From positions 2,976,001 through 3,040,000 of the forward strand of contig NZ_CP039424.1 in the NCBI RefSeq assembly GCF_005877055.1: a stretch of 64,000 nt of DNA. The letters are read 5' to 3'. This DNA comes from Citricoccus sp. SGAir0253. Its GTDB lineage: Bacteria > Actinomycetota > Actinomycetes > Actinomycetales > Micrococcaceae. The notes below the pieces were generated by a model. That model was not told where the DNA came from and made no database searches. It worked only from the letters and a program-made list of their open reading frames with translations. Positions 26,054-34,744 of this stretch are shown here, in pieces. Position numbers and translations under genes: made by a program. Position 1 is the stretch's first letter, and every line of letters starts with the position of its first letter.

Positions 26054-27655
26054 ATGACCGCACCCAGCACGACCGACACGCTGCCCCACCCGTCCGCCGC
26101 GGCGCCCGACCCGGCGGAGGACGCCCTCCTGACGGGGGAGACGGCCCACCGCCTGGTCCAGCACGCCGGCACCGCCACCCTGCTGGCCGCCTCCGCGCTG
26201 GTGCGGGCCCAGGGCCCGACCACGGGACCGGACCCCGAGGACCTCGCCGGCCGGTTCACGGCCGTGGACCTGGACCGCCCGCTGGGCTCCACGGAGGCGG
26301 CCCTGGCCGAGGCCGCGGGACTGTACCTGGACGACGCGGTCTACTTCCACCACCCGCGCTACGCCGCCCACCTCAACTGCCCCGTGGCGCTGCCGGCGGT
26401 CGCGGCCGAGGCGCTCGTGACGAGCATCAACACCTCCATGGACACGTGGGACCAGTCGGCCGGGGCCACCCTGGTCGAGCGGCGCCTCGTGGACTGGGCG
26501 GCCGGCCGCTGCGGGCTCGGGGCCGCGGCGGACGGCGTCTTCACGAGCGGCGGGACGCAGTCCAACCTGCAGGCGCTGCTCGTGGCCCGCAACCGCGCGG
26601 TGGCCGGCGCCGGCCCCCTGCCCGGCCGGCTGGCCGGCTGGCGCGTGTACGCCTCCGCGGACAGCCACTTCAGCATCGTCCGCTCGGCGGCCCAGCTCGG
26701 CCTGGGCGCCGAGGCCGTGGTGCGTGTCCCCGTGGACCGTCACCACCGCATGGACGCGGTCGCCCTGGAGCGGGCCGTCGAGCGGGACCGCGCCGCCGGG
26801 CTGCGGCCCCTGGCCGTCGTCGCCACGGCCGGGACGACCGACTTCGGGGCCATCGACCCCCTCGAGGACGCGGCCGACGTCGCCCGGGGCGTGGGGGCCT
26901 GGTTCCACGTGGACGCCGCCTACGGCTGCGGGCTGCTGGCCTCCCCCACGCGCCGGCACCTGCTGGACGGGATCGAGCGCGCCGACTCCGTGACCGTGGA
27001 CTTCCACAAGTCCTTCTTCCAGCCGATCGGCTCGAGTGCCCTGCTGCTGCGGGACGGCGCGCACTTCGCGCACATCACCCACCACGCCGACTACCTCAAC
27101 CCCCACCGGGACCCCGCGAGCCCGAACCAGGTGGACAAGTCCCTGCAGACCACGCGCCGCTTCGACGCCCTCAAGCTGTGGGTCACCCTGCGCTCCCTGG
27201 GCGCGGACACCCTGGGCATCCTGTTCGACGCCACCCTGGACCTGGCCGCCGAGGCCGGCCGCCTCGTGGCGGACACGCCGGGACTCGTGCTGGCCGCGCC
27301 CGTCCAGCTGGGCACCGTGGTGTTCCGCTACGAGCCGGCGCTCGACGACGGCCGGCCCGCCGGGTCCGGCGGCGAGCGCCCCGGCGACAGGCACCCCGAC
27401 GGTACCGCGGCCGAGGGCCCGGGGCCCGGCGGCACCGTCCCGGGCCCCGCCGCCGTCGACGCCCTCAACGACGCCGTCCGCCGCGCCCTGTACCGCTCGG
27501 GGGAGGCGATGGTCGCCGCGACCACCGTGGCCGGCCGCCGGCACCTGAAGCTCACCCTGCTCAACCCGCGCACCACCCCCGAGGACGTGGCCGCGATCCT
27601 CGACGGCATTCTCCGGCACGGCCGCGTCCTGGCCCGGACGGCGGTGGCGGCATGA
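26054..27655 (+). CDS. desA: PLP-dependent group II decarboxylase, siderophore (DesA-like)
   Basis: A 533-residue group II amino-acid decarboxylase: AHLNCPVALP and TSINTSMDTWDQS near 110-140, TSGGTQSNLQALLVARN near 165-180, HVDAAYGCGLL near 290, and PLP Lys319 in DFHKSFFQP. DesA-type enzymes decarboxylate lysine (or ornithine) to the diamine used in hydroxamate siderophores. It begins 16 bases after the iron box and overlaps the next gene by ATGA. A Gly/Pro/Asp-rich insert (about 433-475) is unusual. Diaminobutyrate decarboxylase of other siderophore systems is the alternative. Confidence 0.87.
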   Translation: MTAPSTTDTLPHPSAAAPDPAEDALLTGETAHRLVQHAGTATLLAASALVRAQGPTTGPDPEDLAGRFTAVDLDRPLGSTEAALAEAAGLYLDDAVYFHHPRYAAHLNCPVALPAVAAEALVTSINTSMDTWDQSAGATLVERRLVDWAAGRCGLGAAADGVFTSGGTQSNLQALLVARNRAVAGAGPLPGRLAGWRVYASADSHFSIVRSAAQLGLGAEAVVRVPVDRHHRMDAVALERAVERDRAAGLRPLAVVATAGTTDFGAIDPLEDAADVARGVGAWFHVDAAYGCGLLASPTRRHLLDGIERADSVTVDFHKSFFQPIGSSALLLRDGAHFAHITHHADYLNPHRDPASPNQVDKSLQTTRRFDALKLWVTLRSLGADTLGILFDATLDLAAEAGRLVADTPGLVLAAPVQLGTVVFRYEPALDDGRPAGSGGERPGDRHPDGTAAEGPGPGGTVPGPAAVDALNDAVRRALYRSGEAMVAATTVAGRRHLKLTLLNPRTTPEDVAAILDGILRHGRVLARTAVAA

Positions 27656-29049
27656 GCACGACGCACGAGACCCCCACGCACGACGTCCTCGCGATCGGCG
27701 CCGGGCCGTTCAACCTCGGGCTGGCCGCCCTCGCCGGGCCGGCCGGGGTGGACGCCGTGGTCCTCGAGGCCCGCGAGGGGCCGCAGTGGCACCCCGGCAT
27801 GATGCTCGAGGGCACGCACCTGCAGGTCCCGTTCCTCGCCGACCTCGTGACCATGGCCGATCCCACGCACCCGCTGTCCTTCCTGGCGTTCCTCAAGGAG
27901 ACCGGCCGGCTGTACCCGTTCTACATCCGGGAGGACTTCCACGCCCTGCGTCCCGAGTACGCGCGGTACCTCGCCTGGGCCGCCGAGCGGCTGCCGGTCC
28001 GCTACGGCCACCGGGTGGAAACCGTCGACCACGACGGCCGGGCGTACACCGTCACCGCCACCACCCCGGACGGCCCGCGCACCCTGCGCGCCCGGTCCCT
28101 CGTGCTCGGCACCGGCACGGAGCCGGTGATGCCCGACGCCGTCCCGGTCGCCCTGCGCGCGGATCCCCGCGTGGTGCACTCGGCCGGGTACCTGCCCGCC
28201 CGGGAGCGGCTGGCCGCGGCCGGGCGCGTGGCCGTCGTCGGCAGCGGCCAGAGCGCGGCCGAGGTGTTCACGGACCTGCTCGGCGGCCTCATCGGCGGGA
28301 CCCCGGGTGCCGGCCACCGGCACCTGACGTGGGTGACCCGCTCGCCGCGGTTCGTGCCCATGGAGTACACCAAGCCGACCCTGGAGATGACGTCCCCGGA
28401 CTACATCGACCACTTCACGGCGCTGCCGCAGGCGGTGCGGGACCGGCTCTCCGCCGGCCAGGCCGCGCTGTACAAGGGTGTCAACGCGGACCTGCTCAAC
28501 CGGCTCTACGACATGCTCTACGAGGCCAGCGTGCACGGTCCCGTCCCGGCGACGCTGCGCACCGCCACCACGCTCGAGCACCTCGAGGACCGGGGTGGGG
28601 AGCTGGTGCTCTCCCTGCGCCACGCGGACGACGGCGGGGTGCACGAGTGCCGCGCGGACGCCGTCGTGCTGGCCACCGGGTACGGCTACCGCGAGCCGGC
28701 GTTCCTGGCCGGGATCGAGGACCGGCTGCGGCGGCTGCCGGACGGGCGCTGGGACGTGGACCGCGGCTACGGCATCGGCCGCCACGGCGACGTGTTCGTG
28801 CAGAACGCCGAGCTGCACACCCACGGCTTCACCGCCCCCGACCTGGGCATGGGCGCCTACCGCAACGCGCTGATCGTGAACCGGCTCGCCGGGCACGAGC
28901 ACTACGCCGTGGAGCGGCGCATCGCCTTCCAGGACTTCGGCACGCCCGGCGCCCACGAGCCGTACGCCCCCTTCACCACCGGCGCAACCGCCACCCGTCC
29001 CACCGACCCCGCGGCCCACGCCGCCCGCCTCGAGGAGGCCCTGCGATGA
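27652..29049 (+). CDS. desB: Diamine/lysine N-hydroxylase, siderophore (DesB/IucD family)
   Basis: A 465-residue flavin N-monooxygenase. The FAD motif is GAGPFNLGLAAL (about 15-26), followed by HPGMMLEGTHLQVPFLADLV; the NADPH motif GSGQSAAEVFTDLL is near 197, and the C-terminal ATGY motif near 342. The family hydroxylates the side-chain amine of lysine, ornithine or cadaverine, producing the hydroxamate nitrogen. The start overlaps the decarboxylase stop and its stop overlaps the next start, so the three genes are tightly coupled. Confidence 0.9.
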   Translation: MSTTHETPTHDVLAIGAGPFNLGLAALAGPAGVDAVVLEAREGPQWHPGMMLEGTHLQVPFLADLVTMADPTHPLSFLAFLKETGRLYPFYIREDFHALRPEYARYLAWAAERLPVRYGHRVETVDHDGRAYTVTATTPDGPRTLRARSLVLGTGTEPVMPDAVPVALRADPRVVHSAGYLPARERLAAAGRVAVVGSGQSAAEVFTDLLGGLIGGTPGAGHRHLTWVTRSPRFVPMEYTKPTLEMTSPDYIDHFTALPQAVRDRLSAGQAALYKGVNADLLNRLYDMLYEASVHGPVPATLRTATTLEHLEDRGGELVLSLRHADDGGVHECRADAVVLATGYGYREPAFLAGIEDRLRRLPDGRWDVDRGYGIGRHGDVFVQNAELHTHGFTAPDLGMGAYRNALIVNRLAGHEHYAVERRIAFQDFGTPGAHEPYAPFTTGATATRPTDPAAHAARLEEALR

Positions 29050-31574
29050 CCCCGACGACCCCCCGCCCCACGACCGCTGCGGACCCCACGACCCAGGCGT
29101 CCGCGACGCCCCCGGGAGCCCCGCGCTTCGCCTTCCGCCCCGTGCGCCCGGCGGAGGACGCCGCCCTGCTGCACGCCTGGACCTCCCCGGAGCGGGCGCG
29201 CTTCTGGGGACTGACCGGCGCGTCCATGGCGGAGGTCCGCGCCGAGCACGAGCGCCTCGCGGCCGACCCGCACCACCGGGCGCTGCTGGCCCTGGACCGC
29301 GAGCGCGGCGACCGGCCGGCGTTCCTGCTGGAGACCTACGACCCGGCGCACTCGGTGCTGGCCGGCCGGTACGCGTGGCAGCACGGCGACGCCGGGCTGC
29401 ACCTGCTGCTGCCCGACCCGGCCCAGGCCGGCGGCGCGGAGCCCGGGTTCAGCGCCGCTGCCCTCGAGGCCTCGCTCGAGCACGTCTTCGCGGACCCGGC
29501 CGTGCTGCGCGTGGTCGTGGAGCCCGACGCGCGGAACACCGCGATCCAGGCCCTCAACGCCCGCTGCGGCTTCCGCCCGGTGGGCCGGATCGAGCTCCCG
29601 GCCGACGGCGGGGCGCCGGCGAAGACCGCGCAGCTGTCCTTCTGCACGCGCGTGGACTTCGCGGCGGCGACCGGCCGGCCCAGTGGGGCCGTCGCCCACC
29701 TGGACCCGGCGCGCTGGGCCGCGGCCAACCGGCACGTCACCGCCAAGGCGATCGCGGAGTTCAGCCACGAGCGGCTGCTCGCCCCCGTCCCGGACCCGGA
29801 CGCGCAGCCCGAGGCGGGCACGGGAACGGGAGCCGCCGCGTGGCTGCTGGAGGGACCCGGGATGCGCTACCGGTTCCGCGCCCGGCGCCACGCCCTGGAC
29901 CACTGGGACGTCGACGCCGGCTCGCTCACCTGCGAGCGCCGGACCGAGGGGCCCGGGTGGACCGAGGAGGCCCCCGACGCCCAGCGGTTCGTCACGGCCT
30001 TCCGGGACGTCCTGGGCATCTCGGCGGCCCAGCTGCCGGTGTACCTCGAGGAGGTCGGCAGCACGCTGGCCTCGCACTGCTACAAGCAGCTGCACTCCAC
30101 CGCCACGGCGGCGGAGCTCGCCGCCGGCACCGGCGACCCCGTGGCGGACTTCCAGCGGCTCGAGGCGGCGATGACGGAGGGGCACCCGTGCTTCGTGGCC
30201 AACAACGGCCGCCTCGGGCTCGGCGCCGAGGACTACCTCGCGCTGGCCCCGGAGACGGGATCCGCCCTGCCCCTGGAGTGGGTGGCCGCGCACCGCAGCC
30301 GGGCCCGGTTCACGGCGGTCGACGGCCTGGACCTCGACCAACTCCTGGCGGCGGAGCTCGGCCCGGGACTGCGCGAGGCCTTCCGGTCCCGGCTGGCCGC
30401 CGCGTGCGCGCGCACCGGCCTGGACCCCGAGGAGTTCCTCCCCCTGCCGGTGCACCCCTGGCAGTGGCGGAACCGGCTCTCGGTGACCTTCGCCGCCGAC
30501 GTCGCCACGGGCCACCTCGTGCACCTGGGCCCGACCGAGGACCTGTACCAGCCGCAGCAGTCCATCCGGACGTTCCTGAACCGCACCCGCCCGGAGCGCC
30601 ACTACGTCAAGACCGCCCTGTCCGTGCTCAACATGGGCTTCCTCCGCGGGCTCTCCGCGGCCTACATGGAGTCCACCCCGGCCATCAACGACTGGCTCGC
30701 CGGGCTGTTCGCGGACGACCCCGAGCTGGACCCGGAGCGGGTCCAGCTCATCCGGGAGGTCGCCGCCGTGGGGTACTCCAACCCGCTGTTCCACGAGGCG
30801 ACGGACCGGCACTCGCCCTACCGCAAGATGCTCGCGGCGCTGTGGCGCGAGTCCCCGGCCACCCGGATCGGCCCGGGCGAGGACCTCGCCACCATGGCCT
30901 CGCTGCTGCACGTGGACCGGCACGGCACCCCGTTCGTGGCCGAGCTCGTCCGGCGCTCCGGGCTCGGGGCCGAGGACTGGCTCGGGCGCTACCTCGAGGC
31001 CTACCTGGTCCCGCTCGTGCACTGCCTCGTGCGCCACGACCTCGTGTTCATGCCGCACGGGGAGAACGTCATCCTCGTGCTGCGCGAGGGCGTCCCGGTG
31101 CGGGTGCTGCTCAAGGACCTCGCGGAGGAGGTCGTCGTGCTCGGGGACCGCACGGACCTGCCGCCCGAGGTCGAGCGGCTGCGGGCCGAGGTGGCGGACG
31201 AGGACCACGGGCTGTCCGTCCTGACGGACATCGTGGACTGCTTCCTGCGCTTCCTCGCCCCGCTCCTGGTGCGCGAGGGGCTGGTCACCGAGGAGCGGTT
31301 CTGGGCGGTCGTCGCCGGCCGGCTCACGGACTACCGGGCCCGCCACCCGGAGTCGGCCGAGCGGTTCGACTCCCTCGGCCTGCTGGCCCCCGCCTTCCGG
31401 CTGTCCTGCCTGAACCGCCTGCAGCTGCGCAACAACCAGCAGATGATCGACCTGGCGGACCCGGCCGGCTCGCTGGCCTACGCCGGGGAGCTGGAGAACC
31501 CGATCGCCGCGGCGGCGGAGGCCACGGCGGAGGTCACGGCGGGGGTCCCGGTGCCGGCCGGCGCCCCGGCGTAG
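29046..31574 (+). CDS. Fused GNAT acyltransferase and IucA/IucC siderophore synthetase (DesC-DesD)
   Basis: An 842-residue single protein. Residues about 20-210 are a GNAT acyltransferase of the siderophore type (FRPVRPAEDAALLHAWTS, YAWQHGDAGLHLLL, VVVEPDARNTAIQALNARCGF), which acylates the N-hydroxy-diamine. Residues about 230-840 are an IucA/IucC NIS synthetase (CYKQLHSTATAAEL, HPWQWRNRLSV, KTALSVLNMGFLRGLSAAY, PHGENVILV, LLKDLAEEVVVLG), which joins units with ATP. In the classic des operon these are separate genes. No frameshift is visible at the junction and the linker is in frame. The product is probably a desferrioxamine-like hydroxamate. Confidence 0.88.
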   Translation: MTPTTPRPTTAADPTTQASATPPGAPRFAFRPVRPAEDAALLHAWTSPERARFWGLTGASMAEVRAEHERLAADPHHRALLALDRERGDRPAFLLETYDPAHSVLAGRYAWQHGDAGLHLLLPDPAQAGGAEPGFSAAALEASLEHVFADPAVLRVVVEPDARNTAIQALNARCGFRPVGRIELPADGGAPAKTAQLSFCTRVDFAAATGRPSGAVAHLDPARWAAANRHVTAKAIAEFSHERLLAPVPDPDAQPEAGTGTGAAAWLLEGPGMRYRFRARRHALDHWDVDAGSLTCERRTEGPGWTEEAPDAQRFVTAFRDVLGISAAQLPVYLEEVGSTLASHCYKQLHSTATAAELAAGTGDPVADFQRLEAAMTEGHPCFVANNGRLGLGAEDYLALAPETGSALPLEWVAAHRSRARFTAVDGLDLDQLLAAELGPGLREAFRSRLAAACARTGLDPEEFLPLPVHPWQWRNRLSVTFAADVATGHLVHLGPTEDLYQPQQSIRTFLNRTRPERHYVKTALSVLNMGFLRGLSAAYMESTPAINDWLAGLFADDPELDPERVQLIREVAAVGYSNPLFHEATDRHSPYRKMLAALWRESPATRIGPGEDLATMASLLHVDRHGTPFVAELVRRSGLGAEDWLGRYLEAYLVPLVHCLVRHDLVFMPHGENVILVLREGVPVRVLLKDLAEEVVVLGDRTDLPPEVERLRAEVADEDHGLSVLTDIVDCFLRFLAPLLVREGLVTEERFWAVVAGRLTDYRARHPESAERFDSLGLLAPAFRLSCLNRLQLRNNQQMIDLADPAGSLAYAGELENPIAAAAEATAEVTAGVPVPAGAPA

Positions 31575-31593
31575 CCGCGCCACCGGACGCACA

Positions 31594-31631
31594 CCGGCCC
31601 CGGACAGGACCGTGGTCCTGGCCGGGGCCGG
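31594..31631. terminator. Hairpin between siderophore operon and paaH
   Basis: A 17-bp stem with one mismatch (CCGGCCCCGG side paired with CCGGGGCCGG), loop CGTG. It lies between convergent genes, 19 bases past the synthetase stop, and probably serves both directions. Confidence 0.65.
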
Positions 31632-31660
31632 CGTCGTGGGCCTCCGCTGGGCGCGGGGCC

Positions 31661-32560
31661 TCACTCCCAGTCGAAGAAGCCCTTGCCGGTCTTGCGGCCG
31701 AGCTCGCCGCGGGCGACCTTCTCCCGCAGGATGGCCGGCGGGGCGAACCGCTCGCCCAGGGTCGAGGCGAGGTACTCGGCGATGCCCAGGCGCACGTCCA
31801 GCCCCACGATGTCCGTGGTGCGCAGCGGCCCGGTGGGGTGCCTGTAGCCCAGCACCATCGCGTTGTCGATGTCCTCGGCGCTGGCCACGCCCTCCTCGAC
31901 CATCCGCATCGCCTCCAGGGCGATCGCCACGCCCAGCCGGGACGAGGCGAAGCCCGGGGCGTCGTTGACCACCACGGCGGTCTTGCCCAGGCCGGCGGTC
32001 CAGCCGCGGGCCGCGTCCACCAGCTCGGGGGCGGTCTGCTTGCCGATCACCACCTCCACGAGGGTGGAGGCCGGCACCGGGTTGAAGAAGTGCAGGCCGA
32101 GGAACCGCTCCGGGCGCTGCAGCTGCTCCGCGAGGCCGGTCACGGACAGGCTGGAGGTGTTCGAGGCCAGCACGGCAGTCTCGGACAGGTGCCGCTCCAC
32201 CGCCTGCAGGGAGGACACCTTCAGGTCCCAGTCCTCCGGCACGGCCTCGATCACCAGCTCGCGGTCGTCGAACGCGGAGCGGTCCACGGAGACGGAGAAC
32301 CGCTCCAGGATCGCGTCGAGGTTCCCGTCCAGCACGCCGCGCTCGAGGGACTTCGCGGTCGAGGACTCCACGCGCTCCTGCGCGGCCTCGGCCGCGGCCT
32401 CGTCCCGCTCCACGACCACGACGTCGGAGCCCTTGATCAGGAAGGCGTGGGCGATCCCGGCGCCCATCCGCCCGCCGCCGAGCACGCCCACGGTGGCGGG
32501 CACGGTGGCCTGGACGGCGGTGGGGGCGGACGCCCCGGTCGGTGCGGTCGATTCGGTCAT
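31661..32560 (-). CDS. paaH: 3-hydroxyacyl-CoA dehydrogenase (PaaH type)
   Basis: A 299-residue enzyme. The Rossmann motif is GVLGGGRMGAGIAHAF (about 24-39), with SNTSSLSVTGLA near 135 and LHFFNPVP near 155 containing the catalytic His, then the helical C-terminal domain ending RKTGKGFFDWE. It oxidises the 3-hydroxyacyl-CoA formed from the opened phenylacetyl-CoA ring. Last gene of the thiolase-hydratase-dehydrogenase operon that starts at PaaR-type operator D, seven bases after the hydratase. A generic 3-hydroxybutyryl-CoA dehydrogenase is the alternative. Confidence 0.85.
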   Translation of the reverse strand: MTESTAPTGASAPTAVQATVPATVGVLGGGRMGAGIAHAFLIKGSDVVVVERDEAAAEAAQERVESSTAKSLERGVLDGNLDAILERFSVSVDRSAFDDRELVIEAVPEDWDLKVSSLQAVERHLSETAVLASNTSSLSVTGLAEQLQRPERFLGLHFFNPVPASTLVEVVIGKQTAPELVDAARGWTAGLGKTAVVVNDAPGFASSRLGVAIALEAMRMVEEGVASAEDIDNAMVLGYRHPTGPLRTTDIVGLDVRLGIAEYLASTLGERFAPPAILREKVARGELGRKTGKGFFDWE

Positions 32561-32567
32561 GACGGTC

Positions 32568-33356
32568 CTACTTCCTGTTCTTCTTGTCGAGAAACGCCTG
32601 CATCCGGTCGAACTTGGCCTGGGACTCGAAGAGCATGCCCTGGGCCAGGGTGTCGATCACGGGATGGACCTCCCGCGGGGTGTGGAACACGGACTTGGTG
32701 ATGCGCACGGCCAACGGGTCCTGCGCGGCGATCCGGTCGGCCAGCGCGTGCGCGGCGTCCATCAGGGCCTCCGGCTCCACCAGCTCGGTGATGAGCCCGG
32801 CGGCCAGGCACTCGGCGCCCTTGAGCACCTTGCCGGCGAGCAGGACCTCCTTGGCCAGCGGCTCCCCCACGAGCTCCCGCAGCCGCCACGTGGCGCCGGC
32901 GGCGGCCAGGATGCCGAGGTTCGTCTCGGGGTTGCCCATGCGCAGGGCCTCGGTGCCGATGCGGAAGTCCGCGGCGTAGGCCAGCTCGGCCCCGCCACCC
33001 AGGGCGTAGCCGTCCAGGGCGGCGATCACCGGCATCGGCAGCTTCGCGATCCGGTCGAAGATCGTGGAGTTGATCCCGGCCAGGGCGTCGTCCCGGCGCC
33101 GCTCGCGCAGCTGGGCGATGTCCGCGCCGGAGGCGAAGATGCCCTTCGTCCCGGCCTCCGGGTCGGACGGCGTCCCGGTGAGGATGAGCACCTTGGGGCT
33201 GCGCTCCAGGTGGGCGCAGACGGCGTGCAGCTCGTCCACCATCGCCTGGTCGATCGCGTTGCGGACCTCCGGGCGGTGCAGCCGGGCGACGAGCCGGTCC
33301 TCGCGCTCCTCGAGCTGCAGCGTGGTGAACTCCCGGGCCTCCAGCGTCGCCGTCAT
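32568..33356 (-). CDS. paaF: Enoyl-CoA hydratase (PaaF type)
   Basis: A 262-residue crotonase with the oxyanion region FASGADIAQL (near 75), GYALGGGAELAYAADFRI (about 116-133; first catalytic Glu) and GNPETNLGILAAAGATWRL (about 141-159; second Glu). It hydrates 2,3-dehydroadipyl-CoA in the phenylacetate pathway. Its start overlaps the thiolase stop by one base (TGATG). Context, not sequence alone, gives the paa assignment. Confidence 0.85.
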   Translation of the reverse strand: MTATLEAREFTTLQLEEREDRLVARLHRPEVRNAIDQAMVDELHAVCAHLERSPKVLILTGTPSDPEAGTKGIFASGADIAQLRERRRDDALAGINSTIFDRIAKLPMPVIAALDGYALGGGAELAYAADFRIGTEALRMGNPETNLGILAAAGATWRLRELVGEPLAKEVLLAGKVLKGAECLAAGLITELVEPEALMDAAHALADRIAAQDPLAVRITKSVFHTPREVHPVIDTLAQGMLFESQAKFDRMQAFLDKKNRK

Positions 33357-34576
33357 CAGACCGCCTCCACCAGCAGGGCGGAGCCCTGGCCGACGCCCAC
33401 GCACATGGTTGCCAGGCCGCGCGCCCCGGCCGAGGCCTCGCGCTCGAGCCGGCCCAGCAGGGTGATGACGAGGCGGGAGCCCGAGGAGCCGAGCGGGTGC
33501 CCCAGGGAGATCGCGCCGCCGTCGTTGTTGACGATGCCGGCGTCCAGGCCGAGCTCGCGCATGCTGGCCAGCGACTGGGAGGCGAAGGCCTCGTTGAGCT
33601 CGACGGCGGCCAGGTCGCCGACCGCGGTCCCGGTGCGCTCGAGCACCTTGCGGGAGGACGGGACCGGGCCCATGCCCATGATCTCCGGGGCCAGCCCGGC
33701 GGAGGCACCGCCCAGGATGCGGGCGCGCGGGGCGAGCCCGTACTTCTCGATCGCGGCCTCGGAGGCCACGATGATCGCCGAGGCGCCGTCGTTGAGCGTG
33801 GAGGCGTTGCCCGCGGTCACCACGGAGCCGCCCTTGACGACCGGGCGCAGGCCGGCGAGGACCTCGAGGGTGGTGCCCGGGCGCGGGCCCTCGTCCGTGT
33901 CCACGACCGTCTCGGCGCCCTTGCGGCCCTTGACCGTCACGGGGACGATCTCCGCGGCGAAGCGGCCGGCCTCGATGGCGGCCAGGGCACGCTCGTGGGA
34001 GCGCACCGCGAAGGCGTCGCAGTCCTCGCGGGAGGTGCCGTAGACGCGGGCGACCTCCTCGGCGGTCTCCGGCATCGAGTACGTGGCCTTGCCATCCCGG
34101 GAGTACTCCCCGGACAGGAAGGCGGGGTTGGGGAAGCGCCAGCCGATGGAGGTGTCGTAGACCTCGCCGGGCTTGGCGAAGGGCTTGGCCGGCTTCTCCA
34201 TCACCCAGGGGGCGCGGGACATGGACTCCACGCCGCCGGCGACGACGACGTCCGCCTCCCCGGCCTGGATCATGTGCGAGGCCATCTGGATGGCGCTCAT
34301 CCCGGAGGCGCACAGGCGGTTGACCGTGATGCCCGGCACGTGGTCCGGGAAGCCGTTGAGCAGCCACGCCATGCGGGCCACGTTGCGGTTCTCCTCGCCG
34401 GCGCCGTTGGCATTGCCGAGGATGACCTCGTCCACCACGCCCGGGTCGATGCCGGCGCGCTCGACGGCGGCGCCGACCACCAGGGCGGCCAGGTCGTCGG
34501 GGCGGACGGAGGACAGGGCGCCGCCGTAGCGGCCGACGGGGGTGCGGGCACCGCCGACGAGGAATGCTGCAGTCAT
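33356..34576 (-). CDS. paaJ: Acetyl-CoA acyltransferase, 3-oxoadipyl-CoA thiolase type
   Basis: A 406-residue thiolase. The acyl-accepting Cys89 lies in NRLCASGM, His360 in GGAISLGHPLGSSG, and the second Cys392 in MCVGVGQG near the C-terminus. It splits 3-oxoadipyl-CoA into succinyl-CoA and acetyl-CoA, the last step of phenylacetate breakdown. PaaJ and PcaF cannot be told apart by reading; no pca genes are nearby. ATG 34576 is about 55 bases downstream of PaaR-type operator D. First gene of the operon. Confidence 0.9.
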   Translation of the reverse strand: MTAAFLVGGARTPVGRYGGALSSVRPDDLAALVVGAAVERAGIDPGVVDEVILGNANGAGEENRNVARMAWLLNGFPDHVPGITVNRLCASGMSAIQMASHMIQAGEADVVVAGGVESMSRAPWVMEKPAKPFAKPGEVYDTSIGWRFPNPAFLSGEYSRDGKATYSMPETAEEVARVYGTSREDCDAFAVRSHERALAAIEAGRFAAEIVPVTVKGRKGAETVVDTDEGPRPGTTLEVLAGLRPVVKGGSVVTAGNASTLNDGASAIIVASEAAIEKYGLAPRARILGGASAGLAPEIMGMGPVPSSRKVLERTGTAVGDLAAVELNEAFASQSLASMRELGLDAGIVNNDGGAISLGHPLGSSGSRLVITLLGRLEREASAGARGLATMCVGVGQGSALLVEAV

Positions 34577-34631
34577 GGGACTCCGTTCGGGGAACCGGTC
34601 CGGGGACCGGGCGCGGGAGACGGCCAGGGAA

Positions 34632-34653
34632 TTACCGACCGATCGTTCACCTA
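34632..34653. promoter_or_regulatory. PaaR-type operator D (thiolase operon)
   Basis: A 22-base site with arms TTACCGACCGA and TCGTTCACCTA. It ties the thiolase-hydratase-dehydrogenase genes to the paa regulon although they are separated from it by the siderophore genes. Confidence 0.72.
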
Positions 34654-34704
34654 CAGTATTCCGGGTCACACGGGGCGGGGCAACCACATGACGCCCCTCC
34701 CCGT

Positions 34705-34720
34705 CTATTGTTGACAATAG
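34705..34720. promoter_or_regulatory. GntR-type operator 1 (doeA)
   Basis: CTATTGTTGACAATAG, a 16-base palindrome with centre TG, starting 40 bases upstream of the ectoine hydrolase start. First of six sites sharing ATTGT-N2-ACAAT. Confidence 0.78.
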
Positions 34721-34744
34721 GATGGACGGATTCGAAGATGGGTC

